From contig NZ_CP104174.1 in NCBI RefSeq assembly GCF_025200925.1, forward strand, positions 4,402,001 through 4,466,000: a stretch of 64,000 bases of DNA. Direction: 5' to 3'. The notes below the pieces were generated by a model. That model worked only from the letters and a program-made list of their open reading frames with translations. It ran no database searches and was not told the DNA's origin. Position 1 is the first letter of the stretch. Every line of letters starts with the position of its first letter. The DNA comes from Bradyrhizobium sp. CB1015 (GTDB taxonomy: Bacteria > Pseudomonadota > Alphaproteobacteria > Rhizobiales > Xanthobacteraceae). Shown here one piece after another: positions 54,280 to 63,799 of the stretch. The translations under genes and the position numbers were made by a program.

Positions 54280-54509
54280 GAGGAATGACCCACGCTCACG
54301 GGCGAGCGAAGCGCCGCTCGATTGTGGGTTTCGATTACTCCACCGGCGTGTTGGTGGGTTGATTTGCCTCAATCGGGCCAGCCATTGGGGAAGGCTGCTC
54401 GTCGTTCGTGGAGCGTTTCGGTTGACCTCGGTTAATTCCTTCCTGTCCTTGGAAGCAAGGCTGTCCTCGCACTCTTCAGAGAGGCGGCAGTCAGGCCAAC
54501 GAACCTCGC

Positions 54510-55073
54510 TCACAACGGACGCTTCCTTCCGGTGATCATCGCCTTGATCAGGTTCTCGCGGTGCTCGAAGCTGGCCACCAGGACGCCAAGCACATGAACG
54601 ACGACAAGGCCGATCATGAGGTTGGCGAACGCCTCATGCACCTCCTCCACCCATTTTGCCCCCCAGAAGCTATCGATCGTCATCATGTAACCGGTTGTGC
54701 AGGTGCCTATCAGCATGACGATCAGCGCCACGACCATCGCGCCGCCGGCTGGATTGTGGCCGAGATAGCGTGGCGCCCTGAGCAGCGCGACGTCGCGCAT
54801 GTAGGCGAGCACTGCGCGCGGCGAGCGCACGAAGTCGTTGAATCGGGCATGGCGAGGCCCTGCGATGCCCCACAAAATCCGCAGCGTCAGCAATCCGACA
54901 ATCGAGTAGCCGGTGGCGACGTGGACATTTTCTATCTCGTCGCCAGTCGCATAAGCGAGCAGAAACAGCCCGGCCAGCGACCAATGGAACACGCGCACGA
55001 AGGGGTCCCAGACCCTCACGGAGGCCGACGGCTTCTCGCCGCCGGCCTCGATCGCGTCGTGAATGGCGCTCAT
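54510..55073 (-). CDS. cytochrome b561 family protein
   Basis: 187 residues: MSAIHDAIEAGGEKPSASVRVWDPFVRVFHWSLAG, with four membrane helices. Haem-binding histidines are likely in VFHWSLAGLFLLAY and VVHVLGVLVASFEHRENLIKAM, with others around IENVHVATGYS. It would transfer electrons through the membrane from quinol to a periplasmic partner. The PepSY protein encoded 11 bp upstream is the probable partner, a common association. Confidence 0.88.
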   Translation of the reverse strand: MSAIHDAIEAGGEKPSASVRVWDPFVRVFHWSLAGLFLLAYATGDEIENVHVATGYSIVGLLTLRILWGIAGPRHARFNDFVRSPRAVLAYMRDVALLRAPRYLGHNPAGGAMVVALIVMLIGTCTTGYMMTIDSFWGAKWVEEVHEAFANLMIGLVVVHVLGVLVASFEHRENLIKAMITGRKRPL

Positions 55074-55084
55074 GGTGCAACCCC

Positions 55085-55360
55085 TTACAGCTGACCGACG
55101 ATCTCGCCGCTGGTCGGATCGACGAACAACTCGACCCGGTTGCCGGACTTGTCGATCGTGTAGAGTTCGCCACACGCGTTCTTGAGCTTGGCTTTCTGGA
55201 CCTTGTAGCCTTGGCCTTCGATCTTGGCCTGCAGTTGTTCGAGCGGCAGCCAGCTCGTCTGTGGCGCTGCGGTGCAGGGGCGCCCGAGGCTGCCGGCATG
55301 AGCCGTCGCGGCGGCTGCAATCAAGGCGACGGTGGTGGCGATGATAGTGATCTTGCGCAT
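55085..55360 (-). CDS. exported PepSY-domain protein
   Basis: 91 residues: signal peptide MRKITIIATTVALIAAAATAHA, then a single PepSY-like fold (WLPLEQLQAKIEGQGYKVQKAKL, ELYTIDKSGNRVELFVDPTSGEIV). Two Cys (about 29 and 65) may form a disulfide. It precedes cytochrome b561 by 11 bp. PepSY domains are small periplasmic modules often linked to redox membrane proteins or sensors. Confidence 0.85.
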   Translation of the reverse strand: MRKITIIATTVALIAAAATAHAGSLGRPCTAAPQTSWLPLEQLQAKIEGQGYKVQKAKLKNACGELYTIDKSGNRVELFVDPTSGEIVGQL

Positions 55361-55454
55361 GGTTCTCTCCGGCTTGTGGCGCCCGGCCGCGTTTTGCGGC
55401 GAGGCGATGCGCGGACATTGCCAGAAGTGCGCTGACGACCACCTGTTGATCCAC

Positions 55455-55470
55455 GTCAGCGATTTGTCAG
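55455..55470 (+). promoter_or_regulatory. GTCAG direct repeat, candidate response-regulator site
   Basis: GTCAG at 55455-55459 and again at 55466-55470, 11 bp apart, the helical-turn spacing of OmpR/PhoB-type tandem binding. It lies 24-39 bp before the second PepSY gene, in the 133-bp divergent gap between the two PepSY genes. Autoregulation by the adjacent response regulator is inferred. Confidence 0.35.
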
Positions 55471-55493
55471 GTCGACTAGTGCATTCTTTGTCC

Positions 55494-55820
55494 ATGCAAC
55501 CCACTCGTCTTTTGGAGCTTCTCGCGTTGCCCTTGCTGGCAGGCGTCCTGCTCGCGCCGGTGCCTGCCGCCGCAGGCGACCACGATAAAGGCGCGCCCGA
55601 CGCGGTTCGCCGCGCGGTCGAGGCAGGCGAGATCAGGCCACTCGCCGACATTCTCGCGTCGATTAGTGGCAAGCTGCCGGGTCAGGTTGCCGGCGTCGAG
55701 ATAGAGCGCGAGCGTGGCCGCTGGATTTACGAGTTTCGCATCGTCGACGACAGCGGCCGCCTCTACGAGGCCTACGTCGACGCGCGCAGCGGCGAGATCG
55801 AACGCATCAGGGAGAAGTGA
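55494..55820 (+). CDS. exported PepSY-domain protein (sensor operon)
   Basis: 108 residues from ATG 55494: signal MQPTRLLELLALPLLAGVLL..., cleavage near AAAGD, then a PepSY fold (LADILASISGKLPGQVAGVEI, GRWIYEFRIVDDSGRLYEAYV). Its stop overlaps the response-regulator start (TGATG), so it is the first gene of a PepSY-regulator-kinase operon. It may act as a periplasmic partner of the kinase's sensor domain. Confidence 0.88.
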   Translation: MQPTRLLELLALPLLAGVLLAPVPAAAGDHDKGAPDAVRRAVEAGEIRPLADILASISGKLPGQVAGVEIERERGRWIYEFRIVDDSGRLYEAYVDARSGEIERIREK

Positions 55821-56485
55821 TGCGCCTGCTGCTTGTGGAGGACGACCGACGGATCGCGGCCGATGTCGCGGCGGCGCTGCGCGCGGCCGGCTATGTGGTC
55901 GAGACCGTCCGCAACGGGGAGGAAGCCTGGTTCCGCGGTGACATCGAGGATTACGGCGCCGTCATCCTCGATCTCGGTTTGCCAGGCATGGACGGCCTGG
56001 CGGTGCTCAAGCGCTGGCGAGCCAACGGACGGTCCATGCCGGTGCTGATCCTGACGGCGCGCGGCAGCTGGGCCGAGCGCGTTGATGGAATCGACGCGGG
56101 CGCCGACGACTACCTGCCCAAGCCGTTCCGCATGGAGGAATTGCTGGCACGGCTGCGCTCGATCGTACGCCGCTCGGCGGGGCATGCCTCCTCACGCATC
56201 GTCGCCGGCGACGTCGAACTCGACGAGCGTCAGATGAAGGTGACGCTGCGCGGCGTACCCGTCGCTTTGTCGCCATTGGAATACCGCCTGATCGCCTTTC
56301 TCTTGCATCATCGCGGCCGCGTGGTGTCGCAGCAGGAGCTCGATGAAAACGTCTATGGCCACGGCGACGACCACGAGTCGAACGCCCTAGAAGTGCTGGT
56401 TGGCCGCGTGCGCAAGAAGCTGGGCGCCGATCTGATCGAGACCAGGCGTGGTTTCGGCTATCTGGTACCGGACACGACGTCGTGA
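55820..56485 (+). CDS. OmpR-family response regulator
   Basis: 221 residues: receiver domain 1-115 with acidic pair Glu7-Asp8-Asp9, phospho-acceptor Asp51 in VILDLGLPGMDG, and the Lys of LPKPF. The C-terminal winged helix spans about 125-218 (VALSPLEYRLIAFLLHHRGRVVSQQELDENV). Start ATG 55820 is coupled to PepSY. It resembles PhoP/QseB-type regulators. The kinase starts by a 4-bp overlap (GTGA). Confidence 0.95.
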   Translation: MRLLLVEDDRRIAADVAAALRAAGYVVETVRNGEEAWFRGDIEDYGAVILDLGLPGMDGLAVLKRWRANGRSMPVLILTARGSWAERVDGIDAGADDYLPKPFRMEELLARLRSIVRRSAGHASSRIVAGDVELDERQMKVTLRGVPVALSPLEYRLIAFLLHHRGRVVSQQELDENVYGHGDDHESNALEVLVGRVRKKLGADLIETRRGFGYLVPDTTS

Positions 56486-57858
56486 GCTGGGGCTCGCTGC
56501 GGCTGAGGCTGGTGGCCGGCGGAGCGGTGGCAATCCTGATTGCGCTGACCATTGCCGGCGCCGGGCTGACGTTGCTGTTCGAACGCCACGTCTCGCGAAC
56601 CATCGGCGATGAGCTCGACGTCTATCTCAAGCAACTCGTGGCGGGTATCGACACCGATGCGCAGGGCAAGCTGGTGGTGGGACGGCCGCCGGCCGACCCG
56701 CGTTTTGCCGATCCGCTTTCGGGCCTGTATTGGCAGGTGTCGGACGACAGCGGCCAGGTGCTGCGTTCACGTTCATTGTGGGACACGGCGTTGGACCTGC
56801 CGCAGGATCAGCCGTCGCCTGGCGAATTGCACCGTCACGTCATCCTTGGCCCGGCGAACGCCCGGCTCCTGGTCAGTGAACGTCGCGTGCTGCTCACGAT
56901 AGGCGACCGCCGCGCGCCGGTGCGCGTCGCGGTGGCGGCCGATCTCGCCCGCGTATCGGCTGCCGCCTCGTACTTCGCCAGGGATCTGGCGCTGGCGCTC
57001 GGCGTGCTGGGCCTGGTGCTGGCGGCAGCTACCTCGATCCAGGTCGGACTGGGCCTACGCCCGCTCGACGCACTTCGCCGCGGCGTCGCGGATGTGCGCT
57101 CCGGGCGGCGCAAGTATCTCCCCGTCGACGTACCAACCGAGGTGAAGCCTCTGGTGGAGGAGGTCAACAGCCTGATCGACGCCCAGGAGCGAGAGATCGA
57201 CCGTTCGCGCAGCCGCGCCGCTGACTTGGCGCATGGGCTGAAGACGCCGCTCGCCGCACTCGCGGCCGATGTCGCGCTTTTGCGTCAGCGTGGTGAGCAG
57301 GACGTTGCAAAGGCCATCGAAGCCGTCGGCGAGGCAATGAGCCGTCACGTCGACCGCGAACTGGCACGTGCCCGGGCGCGGGGGACGGCACGGCAGCGCG
57401 GCGGTATTTCCACGCCGCTCAGACCACTTGTCGAGTCCCTGATGCTGACGCTGGCTCGCACGCCTGCGGCACGGCGGCTCCACTTCAAGACTTGCATAAC
57501 CGGCGAGCCGAGCGTGCCGCTCGATCGCACAGACCTAGCCGAAGTGCTGGGCAATCTCCTGGAGAACGCCACCCGTCACGCCAAGAGACAGGTACGCATT
57601 GGCGCGGATGCCACCGCGAATCCGGCGATCACGATCGAGGACGACGGCCCGGGCATCGCGGCCGCCGAACGCGCCCGCGTGCTCGAACGCGGGGCTAGGC
57701 TGGATGAGCGTGGCGAAGGGGCTGGCCTCGGCCTCGCGATCGTTCAGGACGTGCTCAGTGTCTATGGATGGCAGCTTGTTCTGGCCGAGTCCGAACTCGG
57801 CGGATTGAAAGCCATCGTCGCGCCAGAGGGCAGCCGCCATCGGATGGCTGCCCGGTGA
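56482..57858 (+). CDS. PhoQ-like sensor histidine kinase
   Basis: 458 residues from GTG 56482: TM1 at about 8-33, periplasmic domain (about 34-165), TM2 at about 168-190, HAMP, dimerization domain with phospho-acceptor His251 in LAHGLKTPLAAL, and ATPase with GNLLENATRHAKRQV and DDGPGIAAAERARV, then GAGLGLAIVQDVL. The H-G-L-K-T-P motif is close to PhoQ (H-S-L-K-T-P) rather than the common H-E-L/F-R-T-P. Its operon partner PepSY may relay the signal. Confidence 0.93.
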   Translation: MSWGSLRLRLVAGGAVAILIALTIAGAGLTLLFERHVSRTIGDELDVYLKQLVAGIDTDAQGKLVVGRPPADPRFADPLSGLYWQVSDDSGQVLRSRSLWDTALDLPQDQPSPGELHRHVILGPANARLLVSERRVLLTIGDRRAPVRVAVAADLARVSAAASYFARDLALALGVLGLVLAAATSIQVGLGLRPLDALRRGVADVRSGRRKYLPVDVPTEVKPLVEEVNSLIDAQEREIDRSRSRAADLAHGLKTPLAALAADVALLRQRGEQDVAKAIEAVGEAMSRHVDRELARARARGTARQRGGISTPLRPLVESLMLTLARTPAARRLHFKTCITGEPSVPLDRTDLAEVLGNLLENATRHAKRQVRIGADATANPAITIEDDGPGIAAAERARVLERGARLDERGEGAGLGLAIVQDVLSVYGWQLVLAESELGGLKAIVAPEGSRHRMAAR

Positions 57859-57859
57859 G

Positions 57860-57873
57860 TTGATGTGCATCAA
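57860..57873 (+). promoter_or_regulatory. perfect FixK/FNR-type box
   Basis: TTGATGTGCATCAA matches TTGAT-N4-ATCAA exactly. It begins 1 bp after the kinase stop codon and lies 80 bp before the GTG of the secreted gene at 57954. Placing its centre at -41.5 predicts transcription start near 57908 and a -10 near 57896-57901, where TATTTT (57895-57900) is found. This is a strong class II promoter arrangement. Confidence 0.7.
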
Positions 57874-57953
57874 GCGCGGCTCGCCTGCGGAGCATATTTT
57901 GATGAGCCGAGAGTGATCGCAGGTGCCGATCGCGAGGCTACAGGAGCAAAATC

Positions 57954-58427
57954 GTGAACTTGAGCAAACTCACTTGCACGCTGCTGAGCGCTGCCATTGT
58001 CTTGCTTGCGATTGTGCCGCCAGCATTTTCCCATAGCGGCACGGCGCGAGATCCGTGGAATCCAGCGCACATCGAGATGCTTCCGGCTGAGATTCGTGCC
58101 GACGTGCGGAAATGGGACGCTGCCTGCGGAGGCTCGATCGCTGCCGCCCAACGCTTTGCTCTTTATCTGACTGCGGCGGGGACCGAGTTCGTGGCGTTGC
58201 ATTTCGACGATTTTCGCTGCCGCAGCGCCGCCGCTCTCTGCAATTCCGCGGGCTGCCTGCACCAGGTGTATGTCGCGGCAGGAGGTCGATATCGTCGGGT
58301 GCTCGCAGTGCACGCCCATGACGTGCGCCTGTCATCTTCCAACAATCAGGCCTTTGTCGAACTCATGGACGTGAATGGAAGCGGCCGGATATTGCGCTGG
58401 AACGGAAGCCGCTTCGTCGCGAAGTGA
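57954..58427 (+). CDS. exported hypothetical protein under FixK/FNR-type control
   Basis: 157 residues from GTG 57954: signal MNLSKLTCTLLSAAIVLLAI with cleavage near PPAFSHS. The mature domain has WDAACGGSIAAAQRFALYL, HFDDFRCRSAAALCNSAGCLHQVYV with several cysteines, and a beta-rich C terminus (ILRWNGSRFVAK). No family is recognised. A disulfide-containing periplasmic protein, likely induced at low oxygen given the box at 57860. It ends 52 bp before the convergent ppx. Confidence 0.78.
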   Translation: MNLSKLTCTLLSAAIVLLAIVPPAFSHSGTARDPWNPAHIEMLPAEIRADVRKWDAACGGSIAAAQRFALYLTAAGTEFVALHFDDFRCRSAAALCNSAGCLHQVYVAAGGRYRRVLAVHAHDVRLSSSNNQAFVELMDVNGSGRILRWNGSRFVAK

Positions 58428-58479
58428 ATCTTGAAAGTAGCCCCCGGCTGCGCAGATCGGCTGGCTTGGCGCTCGCCGT

Positions 58480-59982
58480 TTACCGCCGCACGATCGATCC
58501 CGAGCGGCCGATCAGGCGCGCGAGCTGCTTGAAGCGGCTGCCGACGCGGTCTGCGACGAGATCGCCGAGCCGGTGCTCGAACACCAGCATCAATTTGCGG
58601 CTCTGGCTGCGGAAATGCGTGGCGGGCAAGACGCCCGGGCGCGCCGCCGAGATCAGATGCGCGACACGGAACGCAGCGCCCAGGAGGCGCGCGCGTTCGA
58701 GCTGCGCCGGTGTCAGCAATTCCTGCATGGTGGCCGGCGGCTGGTTCTCCTCGCTGAGGCCGGCATAGCGATAGAACACCGACAGGCCGACGAAGGCGCG
58801 TTCGGTGTGGGTGATCGCGCCGAAATTGCCGTTGACGACGAGGCTGAGCGTCTGTTCGCCGCGATGATCGGGATGCACGCGCCAGCCGATGTCGGAGAGC
58901 AGGCACGCGGTGTGGCGGAGGCGACGGTCCTCTTCGGTCTCGCGCAGCTTGACGACGCGCACCAGGCGGTCGGTCCAGGCGATCAGCTCGCGGGCATGCT
59001 TGGCCGAACGTGACAGCAGCTGGTTCAGCTCCTCGGCCGCGCAGATCAGCCCGTCCTTGGTGCGTTCGGTCTCCGGCAGCTTCTCGTGCAGCAGGCCCTC
59101 GCGCACGCCGAAGGTCGAGAACACGATCGTCTTGGGTTTTGCGACGCGGATGATGTGCTCGAGCACCAGCGCCGCATAGGTGAGGAGAGGGCGCCGCGCA
59201 TCGGCGACGATCTCGATGTCGGCGAGCATGTTGGCGGCGGCGAGGCGCCGCAGGCGGCGTGAGAAGTCGAGCGCTTCAGCGGCCGGGATGGAATAGCCGT
59301 GCATCACCTGGAGCGGATAGCCGCTCTGGATGATGTGGATGCGCGCGAGCGCGCGCCAGGTGCCGCCTACGGCGTAGAAGGTGCGGCCGCGGCCCGCGGT
59401 CAGCTGCGGCACCTCGTCGATCTCCTCGCGCACGATGCGATCGGCGCGCTTGAGCGATTTGTGCGCGAGGTCCTGCAGCGCAAGGCCGCCGAGCGGCAGC
59501 GTCACGCCGCTGCGCACCGCGTTCCTGCGCACGTCGATCAGCTCGAGCGAGCCGCCGCCGAGGTCGCCGACGATGCCGTCGGGGAGGTGGATGCCGGAGA
59601 TCACGCCGAGCGCCGAGAGCCGCGCCTCGCGCGGGCCCGACAGGATCTCGATCTTCACCGCGCAGATCCGCTCAGCCTTGGCGATGAAATCGGGACCGTT
59701 AGAGGCGTCGCGGCACGCCGCAGTCGCGATCGCGAACACGCGTCCGACCTGCATCACACGGCACAACGCGCGAAACCGTTTCAGCGAGGTCAGCGCCTTG
59801 TCGACGGCGTCGGGCGCAAGCAGGCCCGTGCTCTGCACCTCGCGCCCGAGGCCGCACAGCGTCTTCTCGTTGAAGATCGGGATGAGGCTGCGCGCCAGCG
59901 CCTCGTAGACGACGAGACGGACCGAGTTGGAGCCTATGTCGATAACCGCGACGCTCGAGCCGCGCTTGCGCGGCCGCTTCAC
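58480..59982 (-). CDS. ppx: exopolyphosphatase (Ppx/GppA family)
   Basis: 500-residue actin-like phosphohydrolase that shortens polyphosphate or (p)ppGpp. The phosphate-1 motif is AVIDIGSNSVRLVVYE (13-28) and the phosphate-2 region is VGDLGGGSLELIDV near 141-154. A C-terminal HD-like helical region follows. It starts 15 bp after ppk and forms the conserved ppk-ppx pair for polyphosphate turnover. Confidence 0.94.
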   Translation of the reverse strand: MKRPRKRGSSVAVIDIGSNSVRLVVYEALARSLIPIFNEKTLCGLGREVQSTGLLAPDAVDKALTSLKRFRALCRVMQVGRVFAIATAACRDASNGPDFIAKAERICAVKIEILSGPREARLSALGVISGIHLPDGIVGDLGGGSLELIDVRRNAVRSGVTLPLGGLALQDLAHKSLKRADRIVREEIDEVPQLTAGRGRTFYAVGGTWRALARIHIIQSGYPLQVMHGYSIPAAEALDFSRRLRRLAAANMLADIEIVADARRPLLTYAALVLEHIIRVAKPKTIVFSTFGVREGLLHEKLPETERTKDGLICAAEELNQLLSRSAKHARELIAWTDRLVRVVKLRETEEDRRLRHTACLLSDIGWRVHPDHRGEQTLSLVVNGNFGAITHTERAFVGLSVFYRYAGLSEENQPPATMQELLTPAQLERARLLGAAFRVAHLISAARPGVLPATHFRSQSRKLMLVFEHRLGDLVADRVGSRFKQLARLIGRSGSIVRR

Positions 59983-59997
59983 GTCGCAAATCCCCGA

Positions 59998-62211
59998 TCA
60001 GGATTGATGACGTTCGTTCCGGCGCGTGAGACGACGCGGCGAGGATTCCTTGAGCGACTTTCCACGGCCAGACAGACTCGGATTCGTCATGAAGTAGTTG
60101 TGGACGTTGAAAGGCTCCTCGCCCTTCGCGGTCTTCATACGCGTTGAAGACCCGTCCGGCAACAACTGCCAGCTCTGCTCATTGTCCTTCAGGTTCGCGA
60201 CCATGATCTGTTCGAGAACCTGCTGATGCACCGTCGGATTTTGCAGCGGACACAGCACCTCGACGCGGCGGTCGAGGTTGCGCGGCATCATGTCGGCGGA
60301 GGAGATATACACAGCCGCTTTCGCGCTCGGCAGGCCCTGGCCCATGCCGAAGCAATAGATTCGGCCATGTTCCAGGAAGCGGCCGATGATCGACTTGACG
60401 CGGATGTTCTCCGACAGGCCGGGGATGCCGGGCCTGAGGCAGCAGATACCGCGCACCACGAGCTCGACCTGGACGCCGGCCTGGGAGGCCTCGTAGAGCG
60501 CGTCGATGATATCGGGGTCGACGAGCGCATTCATCTTCATCCAGACCGCGCCGGGCCGGCCATGCCGCGCATGCGCGGTCTCGCCCTGGATGTGCTCGAT
60601 GATGCGTTTGCGCAAGGTCAGCGGCGACACCGCCATCTTTTCCAGATCGCTCGGTGCGGCATAGCCGGTGATGAAATTGAACACGCGTGCGGCGTCGCGG
60701 CCGATCGTCGGGTCCGAGGTGAAGTAGGACAGGTCGGTGTAGATGCGCGCGGTAACCGGGTGATAGTTGCCGGTGCCGGTATGGACGTAGGTCGTCAGGC
60801 TGCCCCCCTCGCGGCGCACCACCATCGAGAGCTTTGCGTGCGTCTTCAGTTCAAGGAAGCCGTAGACGACTTGCACGCCGGCGCGTTCGAGATCGCGCGC
60901 CCAGCGGATGTTGGCTTCTTCGTCGAACCGCGCTTTCAGCTCGATCAGCGCGGTGACGGACTTGCCGGCTTCGGCCGCTTCGGCGAGCGTGCGCACGATC
61001 GGCGAATTGTTGGAGGTGCGGTAGAGCGTCTGCTTGATCGCGACGACATCGGGGTCGCGCGCGGCCTGCTGCAGGAACTGCACGACGACGTCGAACGACT
61101 CGTAGGGATGATGGACGATCAGGTCCTTCTGCCGGATCGCGGCGAAGATGTCGCCGCCATGCTCGCGCACGCGTTCGGGGTGGCGCGGCACGTAAGGGGT
61201 GAATTCGAGATCGGGCCGGTCGAGGCGGGTGAGCTGCGAGAGCTCGTTCATCGCCTGCACGCCGTCGACCAGGAACACCTCGTCGTCGGCAGCCGAGAGC
61301 GCGTGCTGCACGAAGCTGCGCAGCTCCTCCGGCATCTTGGCGTCGATCTCGAGCCGGATCACCGATCCGCGGCGGCGGCGCTTCAGCGCGGTCTCGAACA
61401 GGCGGACGAGGTCTTCGGCCTCTTCCTCGATTTCGAGCTCGGAGTCGCGGATGATCCGGAAGGCGCCCTGGCCGCGCAGATTGTAGCCGGGGAACAGGCG
61501 ATTGATGAACAGGGCGGTGGCCTGTTCCAGCGAGATCAGGCGCACCGTGCCTTCGGCCGGCAGGCGGATGAAGCGGTCGATCTTGCCGGGCATGCGGATC
61601 AGCGCGTTCATCTGCTTGCCGTCGGCGGCGCGCGTGAGCTGCAGCGCGATGGTGAAGCCGAGGCTCGGAATGAACGGGAAGGGGTGGGCCGGATCGATCG
61701 CCAGCGGGGTCAGCAGCGGGAACACGTTGTTGAGGAAGTAATCCTCGATCCAGTTCCGCTCCGCCTTGGTGACGTCCTTGCCGTCGACCAGCACGATGCC
61801 GACATCGGCCAGCGTGCCGCGCAGGTCGCGCCAGATCGCCTGCTGGTCGGAGGCGAGCTGGGAGACGGTGCGGTTGATCAGAGCGAGCTGCTCCGACGGC
61901 GTCAGGCCGTCGGGGCTGCGTTCGGCAATGCCCTCGCGCACCTGGGCCTTGATGCCGGCAACGCGGACCATGAAGAACTCGTCGAGGTTATTGGCCGAAA
62001 TGGACAGGAATCGCACCCGCTCCAGCACGGGATGGCTGGGGTTGACCGATTCCTCCAGGACGCGGCGGTTGAAATGCAGCCAGGACAGCTCGCGGTTGAT
62101 GAACCGCTCGGGGCTGGACGCGATTGCCGGAAGGCCCTCGGTTTCCGGGGCTTTCTCTTTGGTATCAACAGCTTGCGCAGAGTCCATCAGAAGTCGGTCC
62201 ATCCAGTTCAC
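59998..62211 (-). CDS. ppk: polyphosphate kinase 1
   Basis: Makes polyphosphate from ATP. The 737-residue protein has the N-terminal domain with [19 protein letters not shown] (about 36-54), the middle head domain, and the PLD-like C-terminal domains with the catalytic histidine in [20 protein letters not shown]. Length and blocks match PPK1. ATG 62211 is chosen as the full-length start; the preceding gap to hdaA is about 120 bp. It is co-transcribed with ppx. Confidence 0.97.
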   Translation of the reverse strand: MNWMDRLLMDSAQAVDTKEKAPETEGLPAIASSPERFINRELSWLHFNRRVLEESVNPSHPVLERVRFLSISANNLDEFFMVRVAGIKAQVREGIAERSPDGLTPSEQLALINRTVSQLASDQQAIWRDLRGTLADVGIVLVDGKDVTKAERNWIEDYFLNNVFPLLTPLAIDPAHPFPFIPSLGFTIALQLTRAADGKQMNALIRMPGKIDRFIRLPAEGTVRLISLEQATALFINRLFPGYNLRGQGAFRIIRDSELEIEEEAEDLVRLFETALKRRRRGSVIRLEIDAKMPEELRSFVQHALSAADDEVFLVDGVQAMNELSQLTRLDRPDLEFTPYVPRHPERVREHGGDIFAAIRQKDLIVHHPYESFDVVVQFLQQAARDPDVVAIKQTLYRTSNNSPIVRTLAEAAEAGKSVTALIELKARFDEEANIRWARDLERAGVQVVYGFLELKTHAKLSMVVRREGGSLTTYVHTGTGNYHPVTARIYTDLSYFTSDPTIGRDAARVFNFITGYAAPSDLEKMAVSPLTLRKRIIEHIQGETAHARHGRPGAVWMKMNALVDPDIIDALYEASQAGVQVELVVRGICCLRPGIPGLSENIRVKSIIGRFLEHGRIYCFGMGQGLPSAKAAVYISSADMMPRNLDRRVEVLCPLQNPTVHQQVLEQIMVANLKDNEQSWQLLPDGSSTRMKTAKGEEPFNVHNYFMTNPSLSGRGKSLKESSPRRLTRRNERHQS

Positions 62212-62332
62212 CCCAATTGCGACTTACGCGCAAAATCGGCGGGAGCATGTGTTAGAGCGATGACGTTTCGATGACATTGATGTTCCGCCGACGCGCCGCG
62301 TCAAGCGCGCTTCAGGGAGGCCTGCGAGCCGG

Positions 62333-63010
62333 TCAGGCGTCCCGGAGCAGCTCGGCGGCCAGCGCCCGGGTGACGGGACGGCCGAGCCGCAGCGCTTCGC
62401 TGTCGAGCAGCTCGACGGCCCGCCGGGCGGCGGCCGAGGACCGTTCCAGGCGGGTGGCGAGATAGCCGACCACGCTCTCGTCCACATTGAGCTGGCGATC
62501 GGCGCAGAACTTGACGATGAGGCCGCGGAACAGCTGGTCGTCGGGCGGCAGCAGCGTGACCACCGGAACGGCCCGCAGGCGCGAGCGCAGGTCGCGAAGC
62601 TCGATCTGAAGCGTGGCCGGCGCCTCGCGCCCGGTGAACAGGACGTAGGCGCCGTCCTCGCGGGCCAGATTCATCAGGTGAAACAGGGCGCGCTCGTCAA
62701 ATTCCTCAGCCTTGAGATCCTCGACCACCAGCGCGCCGGTGGCGAGTGCGCCTGGCACACCGGCCGCGGTCAGCGCATTGGCGGTGGTCGAGCGGGCGCC
62801 AGCCTCCTCGGCCCAGATCGCGGCGAGATGGCTTTTGCCGCTTCCCTCCGGGCCCGCCAGCCACATGATCCGGTTCGGCCATTCCGGCCAGCTGTCGATC
62901 AGGCCGAGACCGGCCGCATTGGCGGGGCCTTCGAGGAAGTTATCCCGGCTGAGGCTCTCCGCATGCGGAAGTGCAAACGCCAATTGTCGGGGATGAACGC
63001 GGCCTGCCAC
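62333..63010 (-). CDS. hdaA: DnaA regulatory inactivator HdaA
   Basis: 225-residue DnaA-like AAA+ protein without the DNA-binding domain. It promotes DnaA-ATP hydrolysis with the sliding clamp and so limits re-initiation. N-terminal RQLAFALPH (8-16) is the clamp-binding motif; the P-loop is GPEGSGKSH (53-61). It lies between pgsA and ppk, a normal alphaproteobacterial position. No DNA-binding signature is found, as expected. Confidence 0.92.
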   Translation of the reverse strand: MAGRVHPRQLAFALPHAESLSRDNFLEGPANAAGLGLIDSWPEWPNRIMWLAGPEGSGKSHLAAIWAEEAGARSTTANALTAAGVPGALATGALVVEDLKAEEFDERALFHLMNLAREDGAYVLFTGREAPATLQIELRDLRSRLRAVPVVTLLPPDDQLFRGLIVKFCADRQLNVDESVVGYLATRLERSSAAARRAVELLDSEALRLGRPVTRALAAELLRDA

Positions 63011-63101
63011 GCTTGCTTTGCTCCATGCCGGCGCGCCGGCCCGTTCGAAGAGAATTCGACTTGATCGAGCGGAGACGGCCTTTACGAGGCCGCTTCCACT
63101 T

Positions 63102-63644
63102 TCATTTGGCCTCGATCGTGCTCATGTGCCGCAGCCACTCGACGAGATAGAGCGACACGGAGGAGAGCGTGAAGACCGTGACGAGACCCATCAGGATGAT
63201 ATCATAAGGCGCGGGCTTGAAGCCGAAGGCAAGCGCCGCCAGCACCAGGGCTGCGAACGCCACTTGTGCGACCGTGTTGAGCTTGGACACTTTCGACGGC
63301 TTCATCTCGACCGGCCGGTCGAACAGCCAGGACACGATCACGGCGGCGACGATCATGATGTCGCGCGAGACCACCAGGATCACGATCCAGCGCGGGATCG
63401 CGCCCCAGATGCCGAGCGCCATGTAGATCGAGACCAGCAGCGCCTTGTCGGCGAGCGGATCGAGCAGGGCGCCGAGTTCGCTCGTCATGTTGAAACGCTT
63501 GGCCAAGAACCCGTCCACGGCATCGCTGATGCCGGCGATCAGGAAGACGGCGAACGCCACCTCCATTTGGCTCGACACGATGGCCCAGACGATGATCGGG
63601 ACCAGCATGATGCGGCCCAGCGTAATGATGTTCGGAATACTCAC
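63102..63644 (-). CDS. pgsA: CDP-alcohol phosphatidyltransferase (PgsA-like)
   Basis: Makes phosphatidylglycerol phosphate from CDP-diacylglycerol. 180 residues from GTG 63644 (SIPNIITLGRIMLVPIIVWA); the frame upstream lacks a good start. The CDP-alcohol motif is DAVDGFLAKRFNMTSELG then ALLDPLADK, with Ala-Lys in place of the usual Ala-Arg after the DG. Four to five membrane helices. It is divergent from purM, about 155 bp away, and precedes hdaA by 91 bp. Confidence 0.92.
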   Translation of the reverse strand: MSIPNIITLGRIMLVPIIVWAIVSSQMEVAFAVFLIAGISDAVDGFLAKRFNMTSELGALLDPLADKALLVSIYMALGIWGAIPRWIVILVVSRDIMIVAAVIVSWLFDRPVEMKPSKVSKLNTVAQVAFAALVLAALAFGFKPAPYDIILMGLVTVFTLSSVSLYLVEWLRHMSTIEAK

Positions 63645-63799
63645 GCAGCGCTTCCCGGCACCGGTTCTGACCTCAAATCCGGCCTGTAGCAGGCTGAACC
63701 GGTTGATATGTCTACATAGTATAGCGGGGAGCGCCATGCGAGCCATTGCGCGTCCCCGGAATTCGACGTAACCAGCCGCAAACCCACTGGAAATCGGGC

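Noticed and set aside
60226..62274. A 682-codon plus-strand open frame
   Set aside because: It is the antisense of ppk, which is complete and full-length. The translated residues show no domain and the usual antisense composition.
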